From: Coemansia sp. RSA 487
Lineage: Eukaryota > Kickxellomycota > Kickxellomycetes > Kickxellales > Kickxellaceae
Assembly (NCBI GenBank): GCA_027577595.1
Contig: JANBRJ010000046.1
Span: 1 to 64,000 of the forward strand
Length of the DNA stretch: 64,000 bases
Direction: 5' to 3'
In this document: in pieces, positions 20,673-33,236 of the stretch
How positions within the stretch are numbered: position 1 is the first letter of the stretch
How the letters are laid out: every line of letters starts with the position of its first letter
The notes under the pieces: model-generated
The model's database searches: none
Told to the model about the DNA's origin: nothing
Seen by the model: the letters and a program-made list of their open reading frames with translations, nothing else
Position numbers and translations under genes: made by a program

Positions 20673-21389
20673 TTAGTTGCCGCTGGGATCGAGGACAACA
20701 CCGACCTGGGCGGGCCGCAGAACACGACCTTTGAGGATGTACCCGCGCTTCTCGACAGCAAAGACGGTGCCTGGGGTCTTGCCAGGAACCGGGGCCTGGT
20801 AGAGCGCATGGGTAGTGTTGGGATCGTACGGCTTGTCAAGCGGATCAAACGACTCCACGCCATGGCGTTCGAGCGCCCTGAGCAGATTCGATTTGGTCAG
20901 CCCGACGCCCTCGAAAAGATCGACCAGCGACTTGTTCGTCACCTTGTCCTCGAGGTGCTCCTTGGGGACATGCTTTAGCGCAAGCTCCAAAATATCAACA
21001 GTATCAAGTAGGTCCTTGGCAAACTTTTGGATCGCAAAGCTCTTTGTGTTGTCCACCTCGGCCTTGCTTCGCGTACGGATGTTTTCGGCCTCCGCAAGCG
21101 ACCGCAGATAAGCGTCCTTGAGCTCCTTGATCTTTGCGTCCTTCTCGGCAATACTCTTTTTGAGCTTCTCTATTTCTCCGGTGCCAGCCGCCTGTGCGTT
21201 GGTGGCATCTGCAGGCTTGTCTTTGCTGGGCTCCTCTTCCTTCTTAGGTTGAGCCTCCTCGGCTTTTTCCGAGTACATACGGCGGGCGCAGGCAGCGGGC
21301 GCGGCTCTTCTGGCAAGCACGCCAGCAGAAGCAGCAGTCAATGATGTAGGTGCCCGGTAATAGGCCTTGGAGAGAACGGTGCGGAACAT
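20673..21389 (-). CDS. MGE1: Mitochondrial GrpE nucleotide exchange factor (Mge1)
   Basis: Releases ADP from mitochondrial Hsp70 during protein import and folding in the matrix. From the ATG at 21389 it has 238 residues. Residues 1-40 (MFRTVLSKAYYRAP, then ARRAAPAACARRMYS) form an Arg/Ala presequence, followed by an acidic KAEEAQPKKEEEPSKD linker, a long coiled coil (EIEKLKKSIAEKDAKIKELKDAYLRSLAEAENIRTR) and the C-terminal beta domain (FDPNTTHALYQ-like and GYILKGRVLRPAQVGV). The GrpE signature near the end (KRGYILKGRVLRPAQVGVV) is complete. Upstream in-frame codons have no ATG, fixing the start. Head to head with NKAP, 392 bases between starts. Confidence 0.94.
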   Translation of the reverse strand: MFRTVLSKAYYRAPTSLTAASAGVLARRAAPAACARRMYSEKAEEAQPKKEEEPSKDKPADATNAQAAGTGEIEKLKKSIAEKDAKIKELKDAYLRSLAEAENIRTRSKAEVDNTKSFAIQKFAKDLLDTVDILELALKHVPKEHLEDKVTNKSLVDLFEGVGLTKSNLLRALERHGVESFDPLDKPYDPNTTHALYQAPVPGKTPGTVFAVEKRGYILKGRVLRPAQVGVVLDPSGN

Positions 21390-23086
<1,697 letters not shown>

Positions 23087-24141
23087 CGAACGACAATAAC
23101 CAAATGCTGGGAGTTTATCATTTAATTGTTTAATTATATAGTTTGTGCCAACTAACGTTATTTTAGCAACATGGAAAACACTAGGTGGGTTATATAAAAA
23201 AAAGCATATCTGGAAAATACACATGGTGCACATATTTGTATCCATTGGTATGATCTTTGGGCTGAACAAGGCCTTTGATGGATCAGATGCAAGCAACATT
23301 TGGAGAATATGTCATCATGCACTTGTTTACTTTTTTTCTCCTTGCTGTTTCTCTTTCGAGGCCATGGCCTCCATCTGTTTTGCTATCTCTAGTGCTGGGC
23401 AGCTTGACATGTTTTATATGTATAATAGACAAAGTTTTATTTCAGTTTCTAACCAAGATAGGAATAAAAACGGTAGGCTTTGGTATCGATGGAAAATTAA
23501 TGGAAATACAGTAGAAACACGTTGGACATGCCAATAGTTCTCGTTTATATATGATATGTGGGTATTAGCTTGCTTCCGCATTTTCTCCATCCATCCTCTA
23601 TTTTCTTGTAATGGTAGCCTCTTTGGGGATTGCTGTGTTTTGGGGAGGAAAACGGTAAAATTCACAGCTAGCTCGACATACTTAGCATATATCGCTTGTC
23701 TTTACAAAAGCGACAAAGAACTTCTAAAACCCCAATCAAATGAGACAGCCGCTGCTGCGTTTGATAATGACAGATATGAACACCGCAAAGCAAAGGCAAA
23801 TGAAAGCTACAAAGACAAAATAAATGTAGCATTGGTTTGGGCACATAACCTCGTGCCTTTTACGAACTTTCTTACATCTGTACCATGTATTTTTTTACAC
23901 TAGAGGCTAACACAAATTCAGGTTGTCAAGCAGAAAAGTATTTATAATGTCAAAGCAGAGAGCAGGCAAGAAAGCAAGAGTGAGTTTTCTTTGCTAGGTA
24001 CTGCTAGACAGCCAAGCTGAAAAAGAGATAATAATAGAGGGACGGGAAATAAGGTAAACCACGCGTAGCAGCGTTGCATAGTTTCTGGCATCGAACAATG
24101 TATAGCACGAGAAACTCTAGCTAAACAAAAACATGACATGT
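23087..24141. other. Intergenic stretch between NKAP and SET genes
   Basis: About 1 kb without a supportable gene, AT-rich. A 27-codon minus-strand open frame at 23327-23410 ends in a lysine/glutamate-rich peptide (AKQMEAMASKEKQQGEKK) that has coding-like composition; it could be the last exon of an unrecognised small gene, but no matching upstream exon was found. Open frames at 23414-23665 minus and 23556-23903 plus look like chance. Confidence 0.35.
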
Positions 24142-25564
24142 TTAGTCGCGCTTGGCGCGCTTGTTAGCTGGGGCGTCCTCGGCATCTTCCTCAGACTCTG
24201 CATCATCAGCTTCGCCATTGATACCATCTTCGTTGTCGCTGTGGCCAAAGTCAAAAATGGGAGTATCGTCCTCATCGTCAGAGTTCTCGGTACCTGCGAA
24301 ATACATGCCAGCGTTGGGAAACAAGTCGTTGGCAATAAGATCGGCAAGTTCTGAGCCGTTCCCGTCGTTAAACCAGCAGAAGAAGCTGGCATCCTCGTTC
24401 TCGGAAAACTCGTCGCTCTCCTCGCTTCCCTGTTCTTTTTTTGCCGGGGCAGTGAGATCCTTGCCCTCCTTCCAATCAATCTTCTGGTTGATCACCTTTG
24501 CGTGGTCCTTTTTGCTAAAGTCAAACTCCTTTACCAGTATTTTGTTTGAAAAGTAAGGGTTTTCCGCAAATTCAAACTCAATCTTGTAATTGATTGGGTT
24601 CTCAGTCGAGCGATCGATTGCGATCCTTTGCAGATACGAGATAGCCTACGGTGGTAACATGGGATCAATAAAGAGAGCATTTAGGAAAACAAAAGGAAAA
24701 GAGCACATCACATTGAATGCAACGAGATAAGAAATGAATTCGTTATTGTTCTTACCTCTGCGTCTTCCATTTCGATCAGGGATGCTACATATGCGTTCAT
24801 GTCCAAATAAGGAAGGTGATAATCAGTTTCGAAAATATGGATATTGCATGACAAAAATATTAATCACACTTGCAGCTAAACATCTTCCAAAAAAAGTTGC
24901 CAGAGTGTGCTTAGATTTGTTGGCAAAACTCGGACAATGTCCAAGAAGCTGCTGCTGAAATAAGAGTCGTGTGCTTTGCCCATTTCATAATAAATTAGAC
25001 TTACTTATGATCGGATGCTTTTCGAGCTACAAGTTGTCCATTGACGGAATGTTGTCCAAAAAAACTCAAATATAAAATATTAGTAGGTTGCAACAAGAGA
25101 TCACAATTGGTGAACAAAAAAATTAACAAGTACTTTGATACAGAATACTTACGCATGTAAGCCAAAATTTTGGTATATTGGCAATAACACCTTCGCGCTT
25201 CTTGTACAGGCTCGCCTTCTTTAGCTCGTATTTTGCATGCAGAGCTGCTTCCTCATCGACTACAAAAAACAAGGGGTTAATAAAGCCGCCAGAACAAAAC
25301 GAGAAACCCCAACACCATTAGGATCAACGATCAGCACCGAATGTTTTCATACCATATAAAGTATCTTTATCGTATGCAATACAAGCCACAGCGCAAGCGT
25401 CAGCATGCGACATGTCTATAGATAACCAGTTTATACCAATGGATTATTCGGACGGTTAAATGCATACCTAGCTGGTCGACAATGACATTGATCTCAGTAT
25501 TGATGTCATTGAGCTCCTGCAGAGAAACCTCAATTCCTTCGTGTGTTCCGTTTTCGGCCGCCAT
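24142..25564 (-). CDS. SET/TAF-I type NAP-family histone chaperone, five exons
   Basis: A NAP-fold histone chaperone of the SET type (yeast relative Vps75). Exons on the minus strand: 25468-25564, 25153-25259, 25005-25026 (22 bases), 24756-24784 (29 bases), 24142-24645; 252 residues in all. Frames agree at every GT-AG junction, and the joined protein follows human SET without gaps through EINVIVDQLVDEEAALHAKYELKKA, IPKFWLTCLEKHPIITSLIEMEDAEAISYL and NPYFSNKILVKEFDFSKKD, then SFFCWF and an LFPNAGMYF segment (SET: IWPNPLQYY), ending in a long acidic tail and a basic NKRAKRD, a possible nuclear signal. A candidate extra exon inside the first intron (25353-25411) was discarded because skipping it gives the gap-free alignment. 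Intron count is high for this window. Confidence 0.88.
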
Positions 25565-26020
25565 TTTTGGATATTCAAACGTCAGTATGCAATATCCTCT
25601 ATGTTTGCTTATAGGTGGGATTGTGCGTATGGAATGAAAAGAGTAAGTATGAGTGTACTTTTGCTTTTCAAGTAAGAACTGGTACCGTCAGGAGGTATTT
25701 CTGCTTCCGATTTTCGCGCTATGACGGTCGTTAGAATATGCAGACAAGGAATAAACTTGTAATAGGCAAAGTGGAAAAAACAAAAGTTTGCGTAAAGTGG
25801 AGACAAACAGTTTCTTGTGGTGCTCGAGCGGCAAAAACCTGAATGGAAGGCCACTCGATCAAGTATATTTTTTTTGTTTTATTTATAAGATGTCGTTTTT
25901 CTGGTCTCAAAAAATTTCTGGCAATCAGAACAAATCGTGAAATCATCAGATCAGATTATTATCAAGATCGTTTCTGATTAAAGCAAGCTTAATCACCATA
26001 TACGAGTAAAAGTGCTGCTT
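25565..26020. other. Intergenic between SET leader and EF-G 3' end
   Basis: About 455 bases, no gene supported. The part next to 25565 is the promoter and leader of the SET gene (minus strand); the part near 26000 is the 3' region of the EF-G gene on the same strand. Confidence 0.4.
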
Positions 26021-28303
26021 CTACTTGTTTTCAGACTGCTTCTTTTGATATTCCTTGATGAGTTCCTCCTGTACACTCTGCATCACTGGCGAATGGCGTT
26101 TGTACTCCATCGAGAACTCGCCCTTGCCCTGCGTTGCCGAGCGCAGCTCGGTCGAATATCCAAACATGTTGTTTAGAGGGACCTCAGCAACGATTACACA
26201 GTAGTCTTCCTGGGTCTCAGTGTCAATGATCATCCCCTTGCGCTTGTTGAGCGAGCCAAGGACGTTGCCTTGGAATTCCACCGGCACAGAAATCTCGACA
26301 GTCATGACTGGCTCAAGGATACGGGGGGAGCTTGTCTTCATGGCTTCGCGGAATGCGTGGAAGGTAGCGGTGCGGAAAGCAAGCTCGCTTGAGTCCACCG
26401 AATGTGCTGCACCATCCTTGAGCACCATGCGAACACCAACGATCGGATGGCCAACCATAAAGCCCTCCTTCAGCCCATCCATATATCCCTTCTCACAAGC
26501 AGCAATGTACTGGGATGGAATATTGCCACCAACAACGTTGTTGACAAACTCGTACTGCTGTTCGGCATGTTCCTCGGGATCGATAGGCTCAATGTAGCCA
26601 GCGACACGGCCAAACTGACCAGCACCACCAGACTGCTTCTTGTGGGTGTAATTGAATTCTGAGCGGCGTGTGGAGGTTTCGCGGAAGGCAACCTGCGGCT
26701 TTCCAGTAACACAGTCGACGTTGTACTCGCGGCGCATGCGTTCGACGTAAATGTCCAGATGAAGTTCGCCCATACCAGATATAATTGTCTGTTTGCTCTC
26801 GGGATCTACATGCGAGCGGAAGGTAGGATCCTCCCTTTGGAACCGGTTAAGTGCCTTGGAAAAGTTGGGCGAGTTCTTGTCCTTTGGCGTTAGCGACAGC
26901 GAGATGACCGGATCGGGAACAAACATGGTGCTCATTGAGCAATTAAGCGTTCCGTCGGTAAATGTATCGCCAGATGCGCAGTCGATTCCAAACAGAGCGC
27001 ATATCTCACCTGCGCCAATGCTGTCCACATCTTCCATCGAGTTTGAATGCATACGCACCAGCCGCGAGACCTTGACCCTTTTTCCCGTTTTTACGTGGTG
27101 TGCAAACTGGCCCTTTTCAAGGCGACCTTGGTAAACACGAATGTACGTCAATTGTCCATACTTTCCTTCTTCGAGCTTGAAGGCAAGGCCGACAAAGGGC
27201 TTGTGCGAATAAGGAACAACGTCAACAATCGCCTCGTTGTCGTCGATATCCAGCATGGTGTTTGTGACCTCTGTTGACTTGGGAAGATACCGCACAACGG
27301 AATCCAGTAGAGTCTGGATGCCCTTGTCCTTGATAGCAGATCCCATCAGCACGGGTGTAAACCTGCGTGCAATCGTTGCTCTGCGGATGGCGGCGTAGAG
27401 TTGCTCGTTTGTGGGCTCCTTCTCCTCGATAAAGAGCTCGCCCATCTCGTCATCTACCTCCGCCAGTGTTGTAAATAGCTCGCTGCGGGCAGTGTTGACA
27501 GCCTCGACAAGATTTTCAGGCACTTCCTCGTATACAACGTCTCCACCGCGCACACCGCGGTTGTAAATAGCCTTTTTAGTTATGATATCAACCACTCCCT
27601 GGAATGCATCCTCGGCGCCAATTGGGACCTGCAGAGCAGCCGCAGGCATCTTGAGCTTGTTGCGGATCTGATCGATGATGCGTGCTGGGTTGGCGCCTGC
27701 ACGGTCCATCTTGTTTATAAACGAAATACGCGGGACATTGTACCGGCGCATCTGGCGATCAACAGTGATAGTCTGGCTCTGCACACCGCTCACGGAGCAA
27801 AGAACAAGCACAGCACCGTCAAGCACACGAAGCGCGCGCTCGACTTCGATTGTAAAGTCGACGTGCCCAGGCGTGTCGATGATGTTGAGATTTGTATTGC
27901 CCCACTGCGCGTACGTGGCTGCTGACTGGATAGTAATTCCCTTTTCGCGCTCCAGCTCCATCCAGTCCATGGTTGCGCCGACATTGTCCTTGCCGCGCAC
28001 TTCGTGGATCTCGTTGATACGCCCTGTATAGTACAGAATACGCTCAGTAACGGTGGTCTTCCCAGAGTCAATGTGCGCAGATATTCCAATGTTACGCAGT
28101 CTGTCAAGGCGCTCAATGTCTTTGGCATCGGGCTTATCAGCTGTGTTTAGTGCGGTAGAGCCCCACCGCCTACCGAGCAGCGCAGCAGTCAGTGGCGTCG
28201 ACTTGAATGCTGCAGTCGCTGTGCCTGCGCTACGAAGCATAGAGGCAGCTGTCCTAGCGTAGGCGCCAGCACCAAGTCGTGGAAAGAGCAAACTTGCAGC
28301 CAT
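26021..28303 (-). CDS. MEF1: Mitochondrial elongation factor G1 (translocase)
   Basis: GTPase that moves tRNA and mRNA through the mitochondrial ribosome. 760 residues, as expected for mEF-G1. Presequence of about 50 residues ([27 protein letters not shown], Arg-rich, no acids). G domain: P-loop AHIDSGKTT, switch [36 protein letters not shown], then domains II-V, including [22 protein letters not shown] and the domain [26 protein letters not shown] loop. The sequence ends with [26 protein letters not shown]. mEF-G1 features (translocation form) fit better than the recycling factor mEF-G2. Single exon. A TATATATTTTAT string about 45 bases upstream of the ATG on its strand could be a core promoter element. 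Confidence 0.96.
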   Translation of the reverse strand: MAASLLFPRLGAGAYARTAASMLRSAGTATAAFKSTPLTAALLGRRWGSTALNTADKPDAKDIERLDRLRNIGISAHIDSGKTTVTERILYYTGRINEIHEVRGKDNVGATMDWMELEREKGITIQSAATYAQWGNTNLNIIDTPGHVDFTIEVERALRVLDGAVLVLCSVSGVQSQTITVDRQMRRYNVPRISFINKMDRAGANPARIIDQIRNKLKMPAAALQVPIGAEDAFQGVVDIITKKAIYNRGVRGGDVVYEEVPENLVEAVNTARSELFTTLAEVDDEMGELFIEEKEPTNEQLYAAIRRATIARRFTPVLMGSAIKDKGIQTLLDSVVRYLPKSTEVTNTMLDIDDNEAIVDVVPYSHKPFVGLAFKLEEGKYGQLTYIRVYQGRLEKGQFAHHVKTGKRVKVSRLVRMHSNSMEDVDSIGAGEICALFGIDCASGDTFTDGTLNCSMSTMFVPDPVISLSLTPKDKNSPNFSKALNRFQREDPTFRSHVDPESKQTIISGMGELHLDIYVERMRREYNVDCVTGKPQVAFRETSTRRSEFNYTHKKQSGGAGQFGRVAGYIEPIDPEEHAEQQYEFVNNVVGGNIPSQYIAACEKGYMDGLKEGFMVGHPIVGVRMVLKDGAAHSVDSSELAFRTATFHAFREAMKTSSPRILEPVMTVEISVPVEFQGNVLGSLNKRKGMIIDTETQEDYCVIVAEVPLNNMFGYSTELRSATQGKGEFSMEYKRHSPVMQSVQEELIKEYQKKQSENK

Positions 28304-28991
28304 ATTCTAAAAGCGACGGTCCTCCTGGTCGATAGTGTCCACGATAAAATATATAAACGCAAACCGGAATAGCTGCAAAAGAAGAAGATAAGCTGAACCA
28401 CAAGAAAGGAACAAAGAATAGCAATGGCAACAAAAGACAAACACTTTGACTGGTCTCTTATCTTTAAAATGAACACGATCTCTCGGTTCTACTGGACAAA
28501 AAAGCAGTCCGCCGATGTCCCAGCACAACTTAGCATAAGCTTGCTGCGATCAATCGAAGAAATGAAAAAAAAACTTATAGCGAGTAATCAAATCTGACAG
28601 AATTCGATAATTCGATCATCAACCTAAAAAGGCTATTATTGGAACCTGAGAGAGACCTTGCAGACAGTAAGCAAAGTTTCTTTATGTCTTCTGGGTATGC
28701 TTCACAATATGAAAGGCGGGCACATGCTAGAAGCGAAAGACTTGGTTGAGGATAGCCTGGAGCAACGTCACTAGGAAAGCGTTGGCATTATAAAAGGTGT
28801 GAGAAAAAAACCAAGCGTGCTACCAGTAAAGCACGTGGCATGTGGGTCGGTGATATTTCAAGGTATGCAGTGTTTTCAAAGCTGCACCCTCTCTTTTTTC
28901 TGCCTTCTTTAATATCGTGCTCCCTTTTCTTTTTGCTCAACTTGCTAAAGTTAATCAAGGCTTTGCTTTTTTTTCAACTCGCATTCTTGCA
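28304..28991. other. Divergent promoter region, MEF1 and ARMC8 genes
   Basis: 688 bases between opposite start codons. Holds an AT-rich element next to MEF1 and a good TATA-like box on the ARMC8 side (listed separately). A T- and CT-rich leader at 28893-28985 comes before the ARMC8 ATG. No gene seen. Confidence 0.45.
28789..28796 (+). promoter_or_regulatory. TATA-like box (TATAAAAG)
   Basis: An exact TATAAAAG 196 bases upstream of the ARMC8/Gid5 start codon, in a divergent intergenic region. Spacing leaves room for a leader of about 165 bases. Position and match support it; there is no direct proof of use. Confidence 0.35.
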
Positions 28992-31043
28992 ATGGCATCT
29001 ACACAAGGGTCCACTCAGTTTATACAGCAGCTTCAGTCACCAGACCCTGTCGTAGTGTATGGTGCACTGCGTATGATTAAAAATGCGATTATTGGGAGCA
29101 GTGCCAAAAAGTCGCTATATTTTCGACTTCAAATTATCCCCAATGTGAGCTTGCTGCTAGCCATGGACGACACCGATGTGCAAATCCGCGTACAAGCAAC
29201 CACAATTATCAGCAGTCTAGCACATAAGAGCGAGGAAATAGCCAAAGAACTGCTTGACAGCGGCGTGATGACGCCATTGATGAACCAGATCATGCCTGGT
29301 ACAGACCCTGTGCTGATAGAAGCATCCGAGCGCGCACTCAATGCACTGCTATCATACACGTCGACCAAGATGGGTATTGAGGAGCATGCCCGCACAATCA
29401 TACCTTACTTGATGAGTATAATCGCTGAAACAAAGGACGGCAGCAACGTGTACGAGATGCACGCCCATGCACGCATAGAGCTGGCTGTACGGATACTTGG
29501 CAAGCTGTGTGCAACCGAAGCACGGCAGTACATGGTTGCAAACACTGGCGTAATTGAATTGCTAGTACCGCTCCTGCCTTGTAACTATCCAAAGATACAG
29601 ATATCCGCGCTCCAAGCGCTGTCTGCTCTATCTTACGAAAACATGGAAATTTGTCGGGCGTTGTCTCTAGTGCCACACAAGGGAAGCTCGTTCTCGGCTA
29701 TTGTTCTCGACCTTGCGCGACATCACGACCCAGAAATACGTCTGCATGCTTGTCTATGCCTTTCGAATCTCAGCAGAATGCGTGTAGCCACCGGCTGGCT
29801 TAAAGATATCCAAACGATTGCTGTGCCAGCATTAGTAAAGCTGCTAAAGAACCCGCAAGTCAGCAGTCTTGATGCTATACAGGCGCTTGGATACCTATGC
29901 CATGAGGATGCGGAGATTCAGGTGGCTGCAAAGAATGCCGGAGCCATTGTGGAGTTGATGAGCATACTGACAGAAATTGAAAACCAGGAGGAAGAGGACT
30001 TTGTCGACCAGGTGCACAACATTCGCGTTGCAAAAACGACATTACTGACATTAGGCACAATTGTGTCTACGGGCGAAGAGTGCCGAACCAAGGCGGTCGA
30101 ATGCCAGGTGTTTTCACATCTTGTCAGAGCAATGAAACACAAGGACAATGGCATAAAGGCGGCGGCCTGCCTCTGCACGCAGTACATTGTGCGATCGGTG
30201 CCGATATGTCGCACGCACGTCCCAGAGAGCGGACTGCTAAAGCCCCTTCTTAATCTTTTGCGGACCACGCAAACAGAGGTCCAGGTGAATGCTTCAGCAG
30301 CGTTGATCAACCTGCTACCTGATTTCTCGCCATGCAGGAATGACGCACTAAAGGAAGGGGTTGTTGATATCCTTGTGGATCTGATGGAGTCTGACACCAT
30401 TATGATCCGCCGCAATGCGCTGTGGTGCATCCGAAACGTGCTGGTAGGTATCGACGACGACACGCGAAAGGACATCATAGCAAAGATCAAAATCCAGCGC
30501 ATATACGAACTGTCGCAGCCAGAGGTGGACCCAGTGGTTCGCGAGAAGGCTGTAGGTGTCCTGCAAAACATCACAGCAGACTCGGTGCTGGGGACACATA
30601 TGATATTTGACGCTCTGGGTAGCGATTGCGTGCTAGAGCTGCTCCGGCAGCTGCTCATTCCAAATGTGGACAATTCAATCCACACCCATGCACTGTATCT
30701 GATCAACAACATCGCCGTGCGGTCGCAGCCGCACTGTGAGCTGATTGTGAAGGACCGGGAGCTACCCCAGGCCATCGTCAGCTACATCAACAACACCGTT
30801 TCAGAGGTCGCCATTGGTGCGCTGTGGTGCCTGAACAGCATTGCATCGCACAAGAAGGATTTGGATTCGGAGCAGGAAATAGATGGTTCCGGTGGTGGCA
30901 CGAGCAGGTACATGGCCGAACTCGAAGATCTTGGCGTACGAGCAACTCTTGAAAATATGCGGAACGACAATAGTCTATGTTTAAGCGTGAAGGATCGGGT
31001 AAAGAGCTGTCTGGACTATTTTGACACCACCTCTGAGCCGTAG
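28992..31043 (+). CDS. Armadillo-repeat protein ARMC8 (Gid5/Vid28)
   Basis: Scaffold subunit of the GID/CTLH ubiquitin ligase, which in yeast degrades gluconeogenic enzymes such as FBPase through Pro/N-degrons; Gid5 holds the substrate receptor. 683 residues against 673 in human ARMC8. The protein is a run of ARM repeats from about 20 to 670: DVQIRVQATTIISSLAHKSEEIAKELLDSGVMTPL, IQISALQALSALSYENMEICRAL, EIRLHACLCLSNLSRM, IKAAACLCTQYIVRSVPICRTHVPESGLLKPLLNLL, MIRRNALWCIRNVLVG, and so on. The upstream open frame lacks an ATG; 28992 is the first and gives the family-like MASTQGSTQFIQQLQSPDP start. Single exon, head to head with MEF1, tail to tail with ALG2 (85 bases). Confidence 0.86.
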   Translation: MASTQGSTQFIQQLQSPDPVVVYGALRMIKNAIIGSSAKKSLYFRLQIIPNVSLLLAMDDTDVQIRVQATTIISSLAHKSEEIAKELLDSGVMTPLMNQIMPGTDPVLIEASERALNALLSYTSTKMGIEEHARTIIPYLMSIIAETKDGSNVYEMHAHARIELAVRILGKLCATEARQYMVANTGVIELLVPLLPCNYPKIQISALQALSALSYENMEICRALSLVPHKGSSFSAIVLDLARHHDPEIRLHACLCLSNLSRMRVATGWLKDIQTIAVPALVKLLKNPQVSSLDAIQALGYLCHEDAEIQVAAKNAGAIVELMSILTEIENQEEEDFVDQVHNIRVAKTTLLTLGTIVSTGEECRTKAVECQVFSHLVRAMKHKDNGIKAAACLCTQYIVRSVPICRTHVPESGLLKPLLNLLRTTQTEVQVNASAALINLLPDFSPCRNDALKEGVVDILVDLMESDTIMIRRNALWCIRNVLVGIDDDTRKDIIAKIKIQRIYELSQPEVDPVVREKAVGVLQNITADSVLGTHMIFDALGSDCVLELLRQLLIPNVDNSIHTHALYLINNIAVRSQPHCELIVKDRELPQAIVSYINNTVSEVAIGALWCLNSIASHKKDLDSEQEIDGSGGGTSRYMAELEDLGVRATLENMRNDNSLCLSVKDRVKSCLDYFDTTSEP

Positions 31044-31128
31044 AACGAGTGGCAAGTGTGATTTTGTATAACTTTAATTCATTATTCATTTATAAAGGTC
31101 GCCCTCCTAACCTGCACAGTAGTCGGAT

Positions 31129-32637
31129 CTAGAACCAGTAGGCTACAAAAATCGTAAAAGTAGCAGTGAAAAAAATAAAGAGCGTCAAAAGAACGCCGAT
31201 AACGTAAGAGGAAGATGTTGGACGGGATGCGGTTTCATACATAACGTTTTCGAGCTTTTCACCAAATCTGTCGAGACTGAACTCGTCTTTGACCCGTTTG
31301 TGGCCAGTGTCTGCCATTGCCTGCCACTTGGCATCGCTCATGGTCAGCACCCTTGCCAATGCGACAGCGAATTCCTCCTTGTCGGGCTCGCAGAGATATC
31401 CGGTTTTCCCGTTCTGAATGGTCTCGCGAGGGCCACCCGAGTTAACAGCAATAACGGGTGTTTTTGTGTACATTGCCTCGAGTGGGACAATCCCTAGATG
31501 CTCATTTGTTGGTGTATACACCACACACCTCGCGACCGAAAGCAAGTGTGTTCTCTGGTTCTCGGTAAACGAAGGAAGGAAAAGAACATCAACAGATGCA
31601 AGCTTGTCATCGGCGTTATCAACGATGCTGCTATTTTCTTTTTCTCCAGCCAGCATGTCAAAAATCGTAGGTGTTCTGGTTGCATCTTCGGGAAGTAGGC
31701 GGCGAGATTCTGCAGAAATACCCTGTGGCGCCATGACTCGCGCACGAAGTCCAAGTTTCCTGGCGTGTGCGTAGAGCTCCTTCAGATGCTCCACGTTTTC
31801 GGAGACTCGGGGGTCCCATCCACCAGCGACGACAAGACAGAACCCACAGGTGCTTTTTGGGCCAGATTCTGACCCCGACGACGTATTGGATTCTTGTGCT
31901 ATCGCAGAGGCTGTCCTTGAAACAAAGAGATCAAATGCATCGATAGCAAGTCCAATGTCCTTCTTGCGCTCGAAGCGATTGATCGATACTACAAGCTTCT
32001 TGGCGGTCCGCAGAACACTGACCGACGGGTCCTCGGTATCGACGGGAACGTCGTACTTTTGCAAATTAAGCGCAGGCATCAGCACCTTGGGGATCCGGGT
32101 AAGATACGGGAACGCTTTTCTGAATGTGTCTTGCGTGAATCTACTGTTGACGAGGATCTCGTCAGCTTCGCCCGTAGTAAACTCTTCCAAAAGATCAAAT
32201 GGCATGCGGTACAATTTCCGCGAAACCGTGTTGTGCGGGGCTGACAGGTAGTCTGGGAAATGGCAATAGAACAGGATATGCGCTCTTGTATACTTGAGCA
32301 TCGGAATGGGTGCTGAGAGTTGGTCAACGAACAGGATATCGTATGTCTCACCATCGTTTCCCAGCCTCTGTGCAAGCGCCAGCGACCGCAGCACAGAGCA
32401 AAATATGCTGAAACGTCCGTTGATAGACGACGGTATCAGCCAGCTGCTGACCACTCGGACCTCTAGCGTGCCGTCGCGGGTCTCTTCAAAGCAGTGCGAC
32501 AGGTCGTGGTGCATCGTGTATATGACCACCCTGTGGCCACGCTTCTTCAGGCTGATCGCAGCGTCGACGACAAGTCGCTCGGCGCCGCCTATGCCGAGGT
32601 TCGGGTGCACAAACGCAATATTCAGTTTGTCTGACAT
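31129..32637 (-). CDS. ALG2: ALG2 mannosyltransferase of the lipid-linked oligosaccharide pathway
   Basis: GT4-family enzyme on the cytosolic ER face that adds both the alpha-1,3 and the alpha-1,6 mannose to Man1GlcNAc2-PP-dolichol. 502 residues from the ATG at 32637. Motifs: N-terminal FVHPNLGIGGAERLVVDAA (donor-site glycine loop), GHRVVIYTMHHDLSHCFEE, then the Rossmann partner domain with SINRFERKKDIGLAIDAF and the retaining GT4 signature NEHLGIVPLEAMYTKTPVIAVNSGGPRETI. The last 25 residues (YVIGVLLTLFIFFTATFTIFVAYWF) form a membrane anchor, as in yeast Alg2. A Ser/Gly-rich insert near 250 (QESNTSSGSESGPKST) is unusual but sits in a variable loop. Head to head with RBM22, 599 bases between starts. 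Confidence 0.95.
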   Translation of the reverse strand: MSDKLNIAFVHPNLGIGGAERLVVDAAISLKKRGHRVVIYTMHHDLSHCFEETRDGTLEVRVVSSWLIPSSINGRFSIFCSVLRSLALAQRLGNDGETYDILFVDQLSAPIPMLKYTRAHILFYCHFPDYLSAPHNTVSRKLYRMPFDLLEEFTTGEADEILVNSRFTQDTFRKAFPYLTRIPKVLMPALNLQKYDVPVDTEDPSVSVLRTAKKLVVSINRFERKKDIGLAIDAFDLFVSRTASAIAQESNTSSGSESGPKSTCGFCLVVAGGWDPRVSENVEHLKELYAHARKLGLRARVMAPQGISAESRRLLPEDATRTPTIFDMLAGEKENSSIVDNADDKLASVDVLFLPSFTENQRTHLLSVARCVVYTPTNEHLGIVPLEAMYTKTPVIAVNSGGPRETIQNGKTGYLCEPDKEEFAVALARVLTMSDAKWQAMADTGHKRVKDEFSLDRFGEKLENVMYETASRPTSSSYVIGVLLTLFIFFTATFTIFVAYWF

Positions 32638-33236
32638 TCTTTTCAAAGGGGAGTGAATAAAACAGAAATTACAAAGTTAGGTAAACAGTAGTTCATAAAT
32701 AACAAGGCTACAAAAGAGATGAAGAGAAAGCAGGAAAGGGAGACGCTGAGCAAGGATGTCGCCCCCTTTTATTCCATTGCCACCACACCAGTAAAACGAC
32801 CCATGATGACTGGCGTTGATGGACGGACGATGGGATCTCCCTTCCGGCATTCCAATTACAGAGGGTCTTATCAATGAGAGATAAGCCTTGTGGACCGTGC
32901 TGGTAAGATGCGAATGCCAGAAGATCAGCGGCTCTGTGAGTAGCTGCGCAACTCCATTGAAGTACCTTTCGACAGGACCTCCTTAGCCGTTGCGGAATTC
33001 CATTCACTGATCTATTCATCTGAATGCACGTGAATATTCCCCATTAGTCATCAGCCATGCGCTATTTTGAGGCTGATTCGGCTTTAAGCAAAGGTATGTC
33101 GTGCGCAAAATCTGACTGAATCCTCCAGCTTCTGCTTTGTCGCTTCTTTATCTATTGCAGCATTTAATTTAGTAGTAAATAATATAGTATAGCATTTTTA
33201 TCAGAGCCTGTAGAATAACATATAAAAAACAAGACG
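32638..33236. other. Divergent promoter region, ALG2 and RBM22 genes
   Basis: About 600 bases; open frames on the minus strand (32677-33019) have no family features and overlap the likely ALG2 leader. AT-rich stretch at 33160-33200 next to the RBM22 start. Confidence 0.4.

Noticed and set aside
25353-25411. Extra coding exon inside the first SET intron (AG|ACATGTCGC...TATATG|GTATG)
   Set aside because: It has good splice sites and keeps the frame, but inserts about 20 residues where SET proteins align without a gap; skipping it gives a perfect-length match. An alternative exon is not excluded.
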